A stretch of 64,000 nucleotides of DNA. It comes from UBA10649 sp963749905 (lineage in GTDB: Bacteria > Actinomycetota > Actinomycetes > S36-B12). The position numbers and the translations under genes are program-made. The stretch lies in contig CAVVOF010000004.1 of the NCBI GenBank assembly GCA_963749905.1, forward strand, positions 248,001-312,000, read 5' to 3'. Positions within the stretch are counted from its first letter, which is position 1, and each line of letters begins with the position of its first letter. This document shows, in pieces, positions 38,540 through 48,395 of the stretch. The notes beneath the pieces are model-generated. The model worked only from the letters and a program-made list of their open reading frames with translations. It was not told the DNA's origin and did not search any database.

Positions 38540-38959
38540 TCAGTCGTCGTCGAAGTCGAAGGCGAGGTCGTCGTCGACGGGATCGGCCACCGACGCCAGC
38601 ACGCGCAGGTGACCCTTGCGCGCCACCTCGACCGAGCCGAACGGCACCTCAGTCGGCAGCGGCTCACCCGGCGCGTAGCGCGGTCGAGCCGCCTCGCGCA
38701 CGGCGTTGGCCAGGGCCTCCAGGTCGTCGCTGCTCGGCTTGAGCGCATCAGGATCCGGCGTGATCCGGACGATCTCCCAGCCGCGTGGCGCGGTCAGCCG
38801 CTCACTGTGCATCAGGCACAGGTCGTAGCAGTGCGGCTCGGCGTAGGTGGCCAGCGGACCCAGCACCGCGGTGGAGTCGGCGTAGACGTACGTCAGGGTG
38901 GCGACGGCCGAGCCGTTGCATGACGGCTTCGAGCAACGACGACGACTCACGAGGGGCAC
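38540..38959 (-). CDS. DUF3499 family protein
   Basis: A 139-residue actinobacterial protein. The N terminus has RRCSKPSCNGSAVATLTYVY and a later HCYDLCLMHSERLTAP, giving Cys/His sets that probably bind a metal; the last 20 residues are very acidic (DPVDDDLAFDFDDD). Function unknown, but the gene is conserved next to whiB2 and the mannose genes. Start is GTG at 38959 or GTG at 38950. Confidence 0.82.
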   Translation of the reverse strand: MPLVSRRRCSKPSCNGSAVATLTYVYADSTAVLGPLATYAEPHCYDLCLMHSERLTAPRGWEIVRITPDPDALKPSSDDLEALANAVREAARPRYAPGEPLPTEVPFGSVEVARKGHLRVLASVADPVDDDLAFDFDDD

Positions 38960-39013
38960 GCTAGTGCGGGGCAGCCATCCGAGGGGCGCGGCACGCCGAA
39001 GCAGCCGTGCGGG

Positions 39014-40828
39014 TCAGCGGACCGCCACGCCAGGATCCTGCTCGGCGGTGGGCACCACGACCTCGGTCCGCAACGGATTCCACGGGTACCCCGTCACGAG
39101 GTCGCCGAATCGCGAGGACTCCCGCAGCCGGTGTGCGATGAGCACCGGACCCGAGCCCGACGCCGGCGTGATCACCGCGGAGTACCAGTCCGCCCCCGAC
39201 GGCGCCCTCAGCCGGATCCACCTCATCGTGCCCGCGTCGACGCGGATCCGTCGCGGGCTGGTCGCCTCCGCGGCGGCCTTGCCGCCGCGGAACGGCAGCA
39301 GGACGATCTCCACCTCTGCCGCGCTGTTCGGGGCCGTGATCCCCACCCGCACGTCGGTCGACGTGCGGACGGGCAGGCCGCTGACGGCGGCGGGGCCGGA
39401 GAAGGGCTGTGCACCGGCGCTGAACGAGGTCTCGTTGCCGAAGAACATCCGCATCCCGGCCACGATCGGCACGTCGGACGTCAGTTCCAGGGTCGCGGCC
39501 GACCCGTCGAGAACGGGTGCCATATCCAGTGCCACGACCGCGTCCGCGGGCACCTCCACCCGCGATCGCTCCGCCGGCGCGTACGTGCCCTCCGACGTGA
39601 TCACCCGCACGTTGACGATCGCGTCGTCGCCGCCGGGCGCCGCGATCGAGAGCACGCGGGCCCCCGACCCGTTCACGACGCCCGGGACGTACACGCGAGT
39701 GGCCGGCGGCGCGGCGACCGGGATCCAGTCGGTGCCGACGTTGGACAGCCCGGACCGCTGCTCGTCATCGACGGCCGCCCCGATCCGGCCCGTGCGCGCG
39801 AGCACCTGAACCGCGGTGGCGGCCACGCCGGGGGCCAGCACGTCGAGTCGGACGACGAGTCGGGACTCGCCCTTGATCACCAGCCCACGACCCGCAGGCG
39901 CGTCGATCACGCCGTCCTCGCCGCGGATGATCACGTCGACGATCGCTGCCGTGGGATCCGGGTTGACGAGGACGATTCGGGTGACGCGCCCGGCCACGGC
40001 GCCGCCCCCGACGAACCAGAACTCCGACGCCGCAGGGGCACAGGAGGTGCTCGCCATCCCGCGGCCCCGACCCCCGGGGTCACGCCCCCACTGGTCCGCA
40101 ATGAGGCCCGGCGCGAGGCCCTCGTCGCCGAAGGCCACGATGGGCGGCAGCTCGCGACCGAACGCCTCGATCTGCGCCTGCCCACCGGGCACCTCGATGT
40201 CCGACTCGGCCGCCGGCTCCCCGGGCAGGGTCAGCAGGCCCGCCTCCCCCGGCCGGTCCTGCCCCGGCTGTCCCGGCACGACGGCCGCGGTCACCCGGAC
40301 CCCCAGGTCCGTGCCGGCCCCCGGCTCCGGACAGAGCAGCAGGGCTGACCCGACCGGCTCGACCGTGGTGGCTCCCTCGGCCGCCCTTGGCACGGGCTGC
40401 TGAACCAGCGTCGCGACGAGCACCAGGATCACCGCGACCGCCGCCGTGATGGCGAGCGGTCGCACGCTCCCCAGCGGCGAGCCGCCCGCACGCCCGCCCC
40501 CCGGGCCATCGCCTCCGCTGCGGGACCGCCGCCGACCGATGCGTCGACCACCCGACCCGCCGGCCGCGGCGATCGGTGCGACGTCGTCCGGGTCCGCGTC
40601 GGCGGGGACCCCCGCCTCGCCGTCCTCCGGTTCGTCGTCGAGGTCAGCGACGTCCGGCTCGATCTCGGGATCGTCGGCGCGCCACGCGTCGTCGGTGTCG
40701 TCGACGACCGGCTCATCAACCACCGGGGCGGCGGCCACCGGCTCATCGACCCGGACGACTGGGGCGGCGGCATCCTGCTCGGGGAGCCGGGGCATCCGCT
40801 CGAGCTTGACCTTCTTGCGCCCGAACAT
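39014..40828 (-). CDS. DUF5719 family membrane-anchored protein
   Basis: A 604-residue protein. About 120 cytoplasmic residues are acidic and alanine/proline-rich, followed by an Arg/Gly-rich patch, one membrane helix near residues 127-147 (ITAAVAVILVLVATLVQQ) and a large extracytoplasmic, beta-rich domain. The family is conserved next to the GT2 membrane glycosyltransferase, whose gene overlaps its start by one base (TGATG at 40826-40830). Joint action in the envelope is likely; no enzymatic motif is seen. Confidence 0.75.
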   Translation of the reverse strand: MFGRKKVKLERMPRLPEQDAAAPVVRVDEPVAAAPVVDEPVVDDTDDAWRADDPEIEPDVADLDDEPEDGEAGVPADADPDDVAPIAAAGGSGGRRIGRRRSRSGGDGPGGGRAGGSPLGSVRPLAITAAVAVILVLVATLVQQPVPRAAEGATTVEPVGSALLLCPEPGAGTDLGVRVTAAVVPGQPGQDRPGEAGLLTLPGEPAAESDIEVPGGQAQIEAFGRELPPIVAFGDEGLAPGLIADQWGRDPGGRGRGMASTSCAPAASEFWFVGGGAVAGRVTRIVLVNPDPTAAIVDVIIRGEDGVIDAPAGRGLVIKGESRLVVRLDVLAPGVAATAVQVLARTGRIGAAVDDEQRSGLSNVGTDWIPVAAPPATRVYVPGVVNGSGARVLSIAAPGGDDAIVNVRVITSEGTYAPAERSRVEVPADAVVALDMAPVLDGSAATLELTSDVPIVAGMRMFFGNETSFSAGAQPFSGPAAVSGLPVRTSTDVRVGITAPNSAAEVEIVLLPFRGGKAAAEATSPRRIRVDAGTMRWIRLRAPSGADWYSAVITPASGSGPVLIAHRLRESSRFGDLVTGYPWNPLRTEVVVPTAEQDPGVAVR

Positions 40829-43800
40829 CACTCCTCACCCCCCGCAGCCGAGGCCAGCACGCGCGCGTCGATCGGCTCGCGATCCTCGTCGACGTCGGGA
40901 TCGGGATCCACGCGCCGCCGCTCGGGCAGCGCCAGGACGACCAGGGCGAGCAGCACCAGCAGTTCCCACCACAGCCACAGCGTCCGGCCCGAGTCGTCGA
41001 AGTCCACTCGGACGGACGCCGTGCCCGCCGGAACCTCGAAGGCCTGTGACCACGCGGTGAGGTCGGGTCCTGCGGCACCGGCGAGTTCCGTGGACGTGCC
41101 GGACGTCGCCCGCGCGACCGCCCGCCAGCCATCGTCGAGCGCCGCCCCGATGACGAGTGTCCCCGACTCGACGCCCTCCGGCAGCGGCTCGTCGAGGTAC
41201 GGGTTCGCGGTCACCGTTCCTTCCGGCGCCACCCCCATGGGCACGGCCCGCTCGCCCGCCACGATGCGCACTCGAGTGGTGACGCCGGCGACCCGCCACA
41301 GCACCTCGCCACCGGAGCTGGAGAGCCGGCGCAGTCCGGGCTCACCGTCCAAGGTGGGGGCAAGCTCCGTGGACGCCCCCGGCGCCAGCAGGACGTATCG
41401 AATGCCGTAGCCGGCCAGCGTCGCGATCTCGTTGCCACCCCGCCCGGAGACCATGGCAGCGACCGCGGGGTCGAGGGCCTCCCATGCGCTTGCGGGCGGG
41501 CCGGTCTCGGCGTCGCCGAGGACCGGGCCCGGACCGTTCAGCAGCGTGTACGCGACGGCACCCGCCCGGTCCTGTTCCAGCACCAGGCTGCGCGGGGCCT
41601 GTGGCCCCTCGGCGTCGGCGGCCACGAACGCCGGCACCGACGAGGCCGGCGCCTTGACGACGACCGTCTCCAGGCCGCGCACGTACCAGCCGGCGATCAG
41701 CACCGGCACGATCAGCGCACCGATGGCGACCAGAAAGACGATCGGCTGTCCGAGCGTGAAGCTCGACCCGATGAACCGGTCGCGCAGGCCGTCGAAGCCG
41801 ACCGCCGCCATCGCGATGATGGCCAGTCCAAGGACCAGAGTCGCCGGACCCGGCCAGGGGCGCGTCGCGACCGTCGAGCCGGGCGGCGTGACCATGACCA
41901 CGATCTGGACCAGCGCGACCAGCAGGGCCACACCGCCGAGCGCGGCGAATGCGGTGGTGATCGGGAGCCGATCGGTGCGCAGCAGCGCGAGCAGGCCGGC
42001 GAGCACCAGCGCGACCGTGATCCACACCGGCGTCATGCCCGGCCCACCGGGATGCAGCAGGAGAACGTGCCAGGGTGCCAGGTTCCGGTCGGTGATCTCC
42101 GCCCCGTTCAAGCCCGGCTCGAGCAGCAGCAGTGCCGGGTTCGTCAGCAGGTGGAGCGACCACGGCAGGAGCAGGAGCAGCGGCGCGAGGACCGCGAGCG
42201 CCAGGCGGAGCAGCGGCGGGCCGATGCGGGTGCCCGCCTGCCGAGAGCGAAGACCGACCACGAGGAGGGCGGCGACGATGATGATGATCCACACCGCGGG
42301 GGCCACGGCGATGACGACCGCGACCAGGATGGCGGTGCCGGCGGCCCGTCGAATGGTGCCGTTGGGGCCGCCGATCCGGGCCAGTGAGCGCAGGACGAAC
42401 GGCAGGACGATGGCGAGCATGGTGGTGCCGATCCGACCGGCCGCCGTGGCCCCGGTCAGCGCGGGCAGCAGGGCGTAGGTGGCCGCCGCCCAGACGCGAA
42501 TGCCCTGGTTGGGCACCAGGCCGCGGAGCGCGAGGTAGGCACTGACGCCGGCGAGCGGGATGCCGAGCAGCAGCAGGACGCTCACGGCGACCGGCGCCTT
42601 GCCGAGCAGGAGGGCGGCGACGGCCGCGATGCCCATCAGGTACGGCGGTGCAGGCGTCGTCGAGCCGGGGCCGACGTCGTGCCACGCCTGCCGGTAGGTC
42701 TCCCACAGGTCGTCGAAGCCCTGAGGCGGCGGCATCAGCGCGCCACCCTGCAGGACACCGTCGCCCAGCCACAGCCCGCGGGTGCCGACGACGGCGACGA
42801 CCACGAGGAGGGCGGTGATGAGGAACCACGGAGCCGTGAACACTCGACGCAGCAGCCCGGACGAGTCGTCCGCGAGGTAGTCCGCGTCGTCTCCGACCGG
42901 ACCGCTGTCCAGTGCGCTCACCGAGGTGCCTGCGCTGGCGGCACCGCTGGTGGTGATGACGCCGGTCAGCACCTCGAGGCCGTGCCGCAGCTGGGTGAGG
43001 GCCGTGGGCCGGAGGTGACGGGTCACGCTCGCCGGCTCCGTCGTGGTCCGCGCGACGAGCTCTCGGGAGGCCCGCACCTTGGACGGGTGCAGGGCGAGCG
43101 TAAGAACCGCGCCCACCTCGTCGCGGGCCGCGAGCACGTCCTTGCCCAGCAGGTACAGCCCTGCCCGGCCCAGGCTCCCGAGCACGAGCCGCAGGGCCAG
43201 GAACGGCGCCGCCCACGCGGACGCCTGGGCTAGCAGCACGTGCACGGCCGCCTCGCGGTCAGCCCGGTTGGGACGCGGGGCGATGTCGTCCGCGCGGCGC
43301 CCGTGTGCTGACGCCTCCCGGTGGTGCAGGACCGCGTCGGTGGCCACCAGCACCCGCTCGCCGGATCGATGGGCACGCCAGCACAGGTCCAGGTCGTCGC
43401 GGAAGAGCGGCAGCGCCGGGTCGAATCCCTCGAGGCGGTCCCAGACCTCTCGCCGCACGAGCATGCCCGCCGAGCTCACCGCGAGCACGTCGCGGTCGCC
43501 GTCGTGCTGCCCCTGGTCGTGCTCGCGACGCTCGAGTCCGGTGATCCGTCGACCCGAGCCGGAGATCGTGACGCCCGCCTCGAGCAGCAGCCGGCGGTCG
43601 TGCCAGCCGAGGATCTTCGGACCGAGGATCGCGACGCTGGGGTTGTCATCTGCCGTGTCGAGCAGCCGCTCGAGGCAGCGGGGGTGGGGAGCGCTGTCGT
43701 CATGGAGCAGCCAGACCCAGGAGACGGTCTCCGGACCGAACGGCTCGGGGGCCACCGGACCCAGGTGATCCAGTCCGGCGCGGACCGCCTCGCCGAACCC

Positions 43801-44229
43801 GGCGGACGCCTCCAGTCGCACCGTGCGGGCCGGTCCGAAGGACGCCGCGAGCACGTCAGCGCTGCCATCCACCGAGCCGGTGTCCACGCCGACTGCCGCA
43901 TCCGGCGGGCGCGACTGTGCGGCCAGCGTGGTCAGGACCGCCGGCAGCCAGACCGCCCCGTCGTGGCTGACCACCACCGTGGTGACGTGATGGTGCCGGC
44001 GCGGCAGGGCCGGCACGAACTCTTCCTCGGCGAACTCGTCCTCGACGCTGAACCACTCCGTGGTCTGGCCGGTCGGGGCGGGGGGTGTCAACGACGGTTC
44101 CGGCTCGCGGTCATCGACGATCTCGAGCGCGCCGGTCAGGTGCTCGTCGAACGCGTCCGGAGCGTCAGTCGGACGCTCGGGCGAGGACGAATTGCGCGGG
44201 GTCGAGTCGCGCGCGTCCTCGTCGTCCAT
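40828..44229 (-). CDS. large GT2 glycosyltransferase with multi-pass membrane domain
   Basis: A 1,133-residue protein. The cytoplasmic GT2 domain (about residues 80-330) has TTVVVSHDGAVWLPAVLTTL, DTGSVDGSADVLA, a DDS motif in WLLHDDSAPHPR and the acceptor-site FRDDLDLCWRAH. About twelve hydrophobic helices follow (residues 330-850), then an extracytoplasmic domain and a final helix near 1090 (LWLWWELLVLLALVVLALPE). It is conserved next to whiB2 and DUF5719 in actinobacteria and probably glycosylates an envelope polymer or lipid-linked sugar. Start ATG at 44229; GTG at 44232 is also possible. Confidence 0.85.
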   Translation of the reverse strand: MDDEDARDSTPRNSSSPERPTDAPDAFDEHLTGALEIVDDREPEPSLTPPAPTGQTTEWFSVEDEFAEEEFVPALPRRHHHVTTVVVSHDGAVWLPAVLTTLAAQSRPPDAAVGVDTGSVDGSADVLAASFGPARTVRLEASAGFGEAVRAGLDHLGPVAPEPFGPETVSWVWLLHDDSAPHPRCLERLLDTADDNPSVAILGPKILGWHDRRLLLEAGVTISGSGRRITGLERREHDQGQHDGDRDVLAVSSAGMLVRREVWDRLEGFDPALPLFRDDLDLCWRAHRSGERVLVATDAVLHHREASAHGRRADDIAPRPNRADREAAVHVLLAQASAWAAPFLALRLVLGSLGRAGLYLLGKDVLAARDEVGAVLTLALHPSKVRASRELVARTTTEPASVTRHLRPTALTQLRHGLEVLTGVITTSGAASAGTSVSALDSGPVGDDADYLADDSSGLLRRVFTAPWFLITALLVVVAVVGTRGLWLGDGVLQGGALMPPPQGFDDLWETYRQAWHDVGPGSTTPAPPYLMGIAAVAALLLGKAPVAVSVLLLLGIPLAGVSAYLALRGLVPNQGIRVWAAATYALLPALTGATAAGRIGTTMLAIVLPFVLRSLARIGGPNGTIRRAAGTAILVAVVIAVAPAVWIIIIVAALLVVGLRSRQAGTRIGPPLLRLALAVLAPLLLLLPWSLHLLTNPALLLLEPGLNGAEITDRNLAPWHVLLLHPGGPGMTPVWITVALVLAGLLALLRTDRLPITTAFAALGGVALLVALVQIVVMVTPPGSTVATRPWPGPATLVLGLAIIAMAAVGFDGLRDRFIGSSFTLGQPIVFLVAIGALIVPVLIAGWYVRGLETVVVKAPASSVPAFVAADAEGPQAPRSLVLEQDRAGAVAYTLLNGPGPVLGDAETGPPASAWEALDPAVAAMVSGRGGNEIATLAGYGIRYVLLAPGASTELAPTLDGEPGLRRLSSSGGEVLWRVAGVTTRVRIVAGERAVPMGVAPEGTVTANPYLDEPLPEGVESGTLVIGAALDDGWRAVARATSGTSTELAGAAGPDLTAWSQAFEVPAGTASVRVDFDDSGRTLWLWWELLVLLALVVLALPERRRVDPDPDVDEDREPIDARVLASAAGGEE

Positions 44230-44269
44230 CACCTGAGGAACTGTACGTGGTCAGTCGGGGCCCGAAGGT

Positions 44270-44286
44270 GACCCGCGCGGCGGGTC
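44270..44286 (-). terminator. hairpin between whiB2 and the GT2 gene
   Basis: GACCCGC-GCG-GCGGGTC, a perfect 7-bp stem in the 105-bp gap. No T-tract follows, so it may attenuate rather than terminate. Confidence 0.4.
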
Positions 44287-44334
44287 GCCAGGGCAACGAG
44301 CGGCCGGAGTCCGGCCGACCGAAGCAGGCTCGGA

Positions 44335-44592
44335 CTAGCCGGCCCGCTTCTTCAAGCGACGTCGTTCGCGCTCGGACAGCCCGCCCCAGATGCCGAAGCG
44401 CTCGTCGGACTGCAGTGCGTACTCGAGGCAGTCGACCCGCACCTCACACGACAGGCAGACCTTCTTCGCCTCGCGCGTGCTGCCGCCCTTCTCGGGGAAG
44501 AACGCCTCCGGATCCGTCTGCGCGCACAAGGCGCGTTCCTGCCATGCCAACTCCTCGGCGTCGGACAGGGGCACCAGCACCATGTCGGCCAC
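44335..44592 (-). CDS. whiB2: WhiB-family iron-sulfur regulator, WhiB2/WhmD type
   Basis: An 85-residue WhiB protein that binds a [4Fe-4S] cluster and the housekeeping sigma factor region 4. The four cysteines are in ALCAQTDPEAFFPEK and VCLSCEVRVDCLEYAL (C-x29-CxxC-x5-C); FGIWGGLSERERRRLKKR gives the GIWGG turn and basic DNA-contacting tail. The position next to fbiA and the DUF3499/mannose genes matches whiB2 (whmD), which controls septation in mycobacteria. The start is GTG at 44592, seven bases after GAGGAGGT. Confidence 0.92.
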   Translation of the reverse strand: MADMVLVPLSDAEELAWQERALCAQTDPEAFFPEKGGSTREAKKVCLSCEVRVDCLEYALQSDERFGIWGGLSERERRRLKKRAG

Positions 44593-44638
44593 GCAGAGAC
44601 CTCCTCGACCCAGGCGACGGGCGTCACCGTTGGGACGT

Positions 44639-44667
44639 ATTACAGGGGTGTCATTCACGATCGTCAA
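44639..44667 (-). promoter_or_regulatory. sigma70-type promoter of whiB2
   Basis: On the minus strand, TTGACG (44667-44662) and TGTAAT (44644-44639) are separated by exactly 17 bp, within a locally AT-rich stretch. The -10 lies about 46 bases before the whiB2 GTG. This is the clearest promoter in the window. Confidence 0.75.
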
Positions 44668-44731
44668 GTGAAAACCGGACATATCGCCCAATTAGCCGGA
44701 AATTTCTTCGGATCGGGCATCCACGGGCGGT

Positions 44732-45940
44732 TCAGCCGCCATCCGGGCTACTCGGACGGTGCCGGCGAACGAGGAACTCAGCGACGATCCGGTCGAAGCG
44801 TCGGGGCTCCATGTTCCACGCCAGCGTGTGCCCCGCCTCCGGGAAGATCTCGAGCTGCACGGTCCCGGCCGGCGCCGACGAGGCGAACTCCTCCGCGCTC
44901 GCCAGCAACGCCGATCGGTCCGCCCCGCCCTGCGTGATCAGCGTCGGGACCCGCAGCGCGGCGGCCCTGCCGGCATAGTCCATGGCCGCCCAGTCGAATC
45001 CGAACCGCCAGGCCGCCACCTGCTTGGCCATCGTCGTCACGGGCGGCGGAATGGACATGCTCGCGGCCTGCTCCGCCACCGTGGCGGCGAAGTCGACCAG
45101 CGGCGCGTCGAGGACCAGCGCGGCGACCCGGTCGGCCACCTCGGAGTTCTCCAGCAGGGCCAACGCCATCGCCCCGCCCATGCTCGTTCCGGCGAGCACC
45201 ACCCGCTGCGCCCCGCGATCGAGCGCGTACCGGACGGCCGCGTCGAGATCGGCCCACTCGTCCGTGCCGGCGTGCGCCATGCCGGTGCCGGCAGGTCCCT
45301 CCGGATCGTTGCGGTACTGGATGAGCATCATCGGGTAGCCGAGATCCGCGGCCGTCCGGGCCAGTCGCAGCCCCTGCGCCGGATGGTCGCCACGGCCGTG
45401 GGCGTAGACGACCCACGTCCGCCCGTCGCCGGGAATCACCCACGCGGCTGCCGGGCCGAGAGGTGTCAGGTAGGTGACCTGCTCGTAGGGCAGGCCAAGG
45501 ACGTGTGCGGGATCGTCGCCGAAGTACCAGCCGTCCAGAGCCACGTACTGCCCCACGGCGAGTTCAGGCGGACTCACCACGTCGACGATGGTCCTCGTCC
45601 CGGCGCCTGCCACCCCGACGACGGGATCGGCCGTCAGCGAATACCCGCCGTCCGGGGTGCGGATCGCATAGCGCCCCTGATCCGTCCAGCCGTCGGGGAC
45701 GTCCACGTAACTGACCGTGTCCCCCTCCACCGAGGTCACCACCATCGGAAACCCCGCGGCCGGCTGGGGCACCCGCATGGCGTCCGCGATCATGCCGCTG
45801 TAGATCCACACGACCCCGGCAAGCAGCAGCAGGGCGGTCAACGGGACCACGACGACGAGCACCATCGGCCACCGACGGCGGCGCGATCCTCGGACCACCG
45901 GGGTCTGCGTGCGAAGGGTGCCATCCGTGACGACGGCCAT
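44732..45940 (-). CDS. membrane-anchored alpha/beta hydrolase
   Basis: A 402-residue serine hydrolase. One N-terminal helix near residues 22-44 (MVLVVVVPLTALLLLAGVVW) anchors it, with the domain probably outside. The nucleophile elbow is LAGTSMGGAMAL, the oxyanion/lid region YAHGRGDHP, the Asp is in ITQGGADRSALL and the His in EAGHTLAWN, so the triad is complete. The substrate is unknown. ATG at 45940 is chosen; no strong ribosome site is seen. Divergent from fbiA across 76 bp. Confidence 0.83.
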   Translation of the reverse strand: MAVVTDGTLRTQTPVVRGSRRRRWPMVLVVVVPLTALLLLAGVVWIYSGMIADAMRVPQPAAGFPMVVTSVEGDTVSYVDVPDGWTDQGRYAIRTPDGGYSLTADPVVGVAGAGTRTIVDVVSPPELAVGQYVALDGWYFGDDPAHVLGLPYEQVTYLTPLGPAAAWVIPGDGRTWVVYAHGRGDHPAQGLRLARTAADLGYPMMLIQYRNDPEGPAGTGMAHAGTDEWADLDAAVRYALDRGAQRVVLAGTSMGGAMALALLENSEVADRVAALVLDAPLVDFAATVAEQAASMSIPPPVTTMAKQVAAWRFGFDWAAMDYAGRAAALRVPTLITQGGADRSALLASAEEFASSAPAGTVQLEIFPEAGHTLAWNMEPRRFDRIVAEFLVRRHRPSSPDGG

Positions 45941-46016
45941 GGCACAAGTGTCCCGCGGAGACGTGCGTCGATGCGCATCGGAACGGCCCCGTCGCCGGGT
46001 CTGACAGGATGCGCGC

Positions 46017-47030
46017 GTGCGCATCACCGTGCTGGCCGGCGGCATCGGCGGAGCCCGCTTCCTGCGAGGGCTGCGTCACCTGCTCGAGGCTGAGCATCCC
46101 GGCTCCGAGATCACGGTGGTCGGCAACACGGGCGACGACATCTGGGTGCATGGGCTCAAGGTGTGCCCCGACCTGGACACCGTCATGTACACACTCGGCG
46201 GCGGCATCAGCGAGGAGCGCGGCTGGGGCCGCGACGGGGAGACGTTCACGGTCAAGGACGAACTCGCGGACTACGGCGTCGAGCCGACGTGGTTCGGGCT
46301 CGGGGACAAGGACATCGCCACCCACCTGATCCGGACCCAGGCCCTGGCCTCCGGGTACTCGCTCACCGAGGTGACGGCGGCGCTGTGCGAGCACTGGCAA
46401 CCCGGCGTGCGGCTGCTGCCCATGACCGACGACCGGGCGGAGACGCACGTCGTCATCGACTCCCCCGACGGGTCGACTGACGTGGACGGCGCCCCGCTGC
46501 GCGTGGCGATCCACTTCCAGGAGTGGTGGATCCGCTACCGGGCCCAGCCGCGGGCGCACGAGTTCGTGCTGGTGGGAGTGGAGTCCGCCAGCCCGGGGCC
46601 GGCGGTGCTGGATGCCATCTCGTCGGCCGACGTCGTGCTGCTTCCGCCGAGCAACCCGGTGGTGTCGATCGGCACGATCCTGCAGGTGCCGGGCGTGGCC
46701 GACGCGCTGCGCAGCACGGCCGCGCCCGTCGTCGGGGTCTCCCCCATCATCGGTGGCGCCCCCGTGCGCGGCATGGCCGACGCGTGCCTGTCGGCGATCG
46801 GCGTCCCGACCACGGCGGCCGCGGTCGGCCTGCACTACGGCAGCCGTGCCGACGGTGGCCTGATCGACGGCTGGCTCGTCGACAGCGCAGACGCCGGTGC
46901 CGTCGCCGAGGTGGAGGCCGCGGGAATCCGGGCGCGCGCCGTGCCCACCCTGATGTCCGACGTGGAGGCCACCGCACGCATCGCCGCCGAGGCGCTCGAC
47001 CTGGCGGGCGTCGGGGGCAGCAGCGGATGA
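46017..47030 (+). CDS. fbiA: 2-phospho-L-lactate transferase (F420 biosynthesis)
   Basis: A 337-residue CofD/FbiA enzyme transferring the phospholactyl or phosphoenolpyruvyl group to Fo, giving F420-0 or its dehydro form. The GDP-binding N terminus MRITVLAGGIGGARFLRGL is diagnostic, with VVGNTGDDIWVHGL and a late SPIIGGAPVRGMADACL. The start is GTG at 46017. It overlaps fbiB (ATGA, 47027-47030), forming the fbiAB operon seen in mycobacteria. Confidence 0.96.
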   Translation: MRITVLAGGIGGARFLRGLRHLLEAEHPGSEITVVGNTGDDIWVHGLKVCPDLDTVMYTLGGGISEERGWGRDGETFTVKDELADYGVEPTWFGLGDKDIATHLIRTQALASGYSLTEVTAALCEHWQPGVRLLPMTDDRAETHVVIDSPDGSTDVDGAPLRVAIHFQEWWIRYRAQPRAHEFVLVGVESASPGPAVLDAISSADVVLLPPSNPVVSIGTILQVPGVADALRSTAAPVVGVSPIIGGAPVRGMADACLSAIGVPTTAAAVGLHYGSRADGGLIDGWLVDSADAGAVAEVEAAGIRARAVPTLMSDVEATARIAAEALDLAGVGGSSG

Positions 47031-48391
47031 CCCCGGCGATCCAGATCGTCCCCGTCCCCGGGATCGGGGCGATCACTGCGGGGGACGACCTCGGGCGGCT
47101 GATCGACGAGCAGGCCGGCGAGCTGCGCTGGCCCGACGGGACGTCCGGCATCGCGGACGGCGACATCGTCGTGGTCACCAGCAAGATCGTCAGCAAGGCC
47201 GAGGGTCGGGTGGTGCCCGCTGACTCGCGCGAGGAGGCCATCAGCGCCGAGGCGGTCCGTGCCGTCGCCAGCCGCACCACCCCGCGCGGCACGGTCCGAA
47301 TCGTCCAGACCCGTCACGGCCTGGTGATGGCGGCTGCCGGAGTGGACGCGAGCAACGTCGAGGCGGGGCATGTGGTGCTGCTGCCGGTGGACCCGGATGC
47401 CAGCGCCGCGATGCTGCGTCGCGAGATCGGTTCGTTGGCAGGCGTGCGCATCGGCGTGCTCGTGACCGACACGATGGGCCGTCCGTGGCGGCTCGGCCTG
47501 ACCGACGTCGCGATCGGCGCGGCCGGGGTGCGCGTGCTCGACGACCTCACCGGCCGGACGGATCCGTCCGGGCATGCCCTCGAGATGACGGTGGTGGCCG
47601 TGGCGGACGAGCTCGCGGCGGCCAGCGAGCTCGTCCGCGGCAAGCTCGACTCGAGCCCGGTGGCCGTGATCCGCGGCCTCGGGCACCTGGTGACCGACGT
47701 GGACGGGCCGGGGGCGGCGGCGATGGTCCGGCCCCTGGACGAGGACCTCTTCACCCTCGGCACCGCAGAGGCCCTCGCGGAGGGACGGCGGTCGGCGCCG
47801 TTCGCGCGCCGCACCATCCGCGCGTTCACGGACGAGGACGTCCCGGACGAGGCCATCGAAGCGGCCGTCGCAGCGGCGGTCAGCGCGCCCGCGCCGCACC
47901 ACACCGAGCCGTGGCGGTTCGTCGCCCTGCGCCCTGGAGCGGAGCGCGACCGACTGCTGGACGCCATGCGCGACCGGTGGATCGCCGATCTGGCCGGGAT
48001 CGACGGCTTCGACGACGATGCGATCGCGCGACGCGTGCGCCGCGGTGACCTGCTGCGCCACGCCCCGATCGTGGTGCTGCCGTTCCTCGAGCTCGCCGGG
48101 GCCGCGCACCCGTACCCGGATGCGCGTCGACTGGGCTTCGAGCGGGACCTGTTCGTGGTCGCGGGCGGCGCGGCGGTGCAGAACCTGCTGGTGGCCCTGG
48201 CCGCCGACGGGTGGGGGTCGGCGTGGATCTCGTCGACGGTGTTCTGCCCCGAGACCGTGCGCGAGGTGCTGGACCTGCCGGAGTCCTGGCAGCCGCTCGG
48301 TGCGGTCGCCGTGGGGCGCGCCGCCGCCGAGCCGAGTGCTCGACCGGACCGTACCGACGCGGTGCGGTCCCGCTTCCTCCGCTGGCACTGA
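47027..48391 (+). CDS. fbiB: bifunctional F420-0 gamma-glutamyl ligase / FMN reductase
   Basis: A 454-residue FbiB. The N-terminal half (about residues 1-245) is the CofE-like ligase adding glutamates to F420-0: DGDIVVVTSKIVSKAEGRVV and VLVTDTMGRPWRLGLTDVAI. The C-terminal half (about 255-454) is a nitroreductase-fold FMN domain that reduces dehydro-F420-0: RRTIRAFTDEDVPDEAIEAA, HHTEPWRFVAL and AADGWGSAWISSTVF. Start at ATG 47027 inside the fbiA stop. Confidence 0.95.
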   Translation: MTPAIQIVPVPGIGAITAGDDLGRLIDEQAGELRWPDGTSGIADGDIVVVTSKIVSKAEGRVVPADSREEAISAEAVRAVASRTTPRGTVRIVQTRHGLVMAAAGVDASNVEAGHVVLLPVDPDASAAMLRREIGSLAGVRIGVLVTDTMGRPWRLGLTDVAIGAAGVRVLDDLTGRTDPSGHALEMTVVAVADELAAASELVRGKLDSSPVAVIRGLGHLVTDVDGPGAAAMVRPLDEDLFTLGTAEALAEGRRSAPFARRTIRAFTDEDVPDEAIEAAVAAAVSAPAPHHTEPWRFVALRPGAERDRLLDAMRDRWIADLAGIDGFDDDAIARRVRRGDLLRHAPIVVLPFLELAGAAHPYPDARRLGFERDLFVVAGGAAVQNLLVALAADGWGSAWISSTVFCPETVREVLDLPESWQPLGAVAVGRAAAEPSARPDRTDAVRSRFLRWH

Positions 48392-48395
48392 CCCC

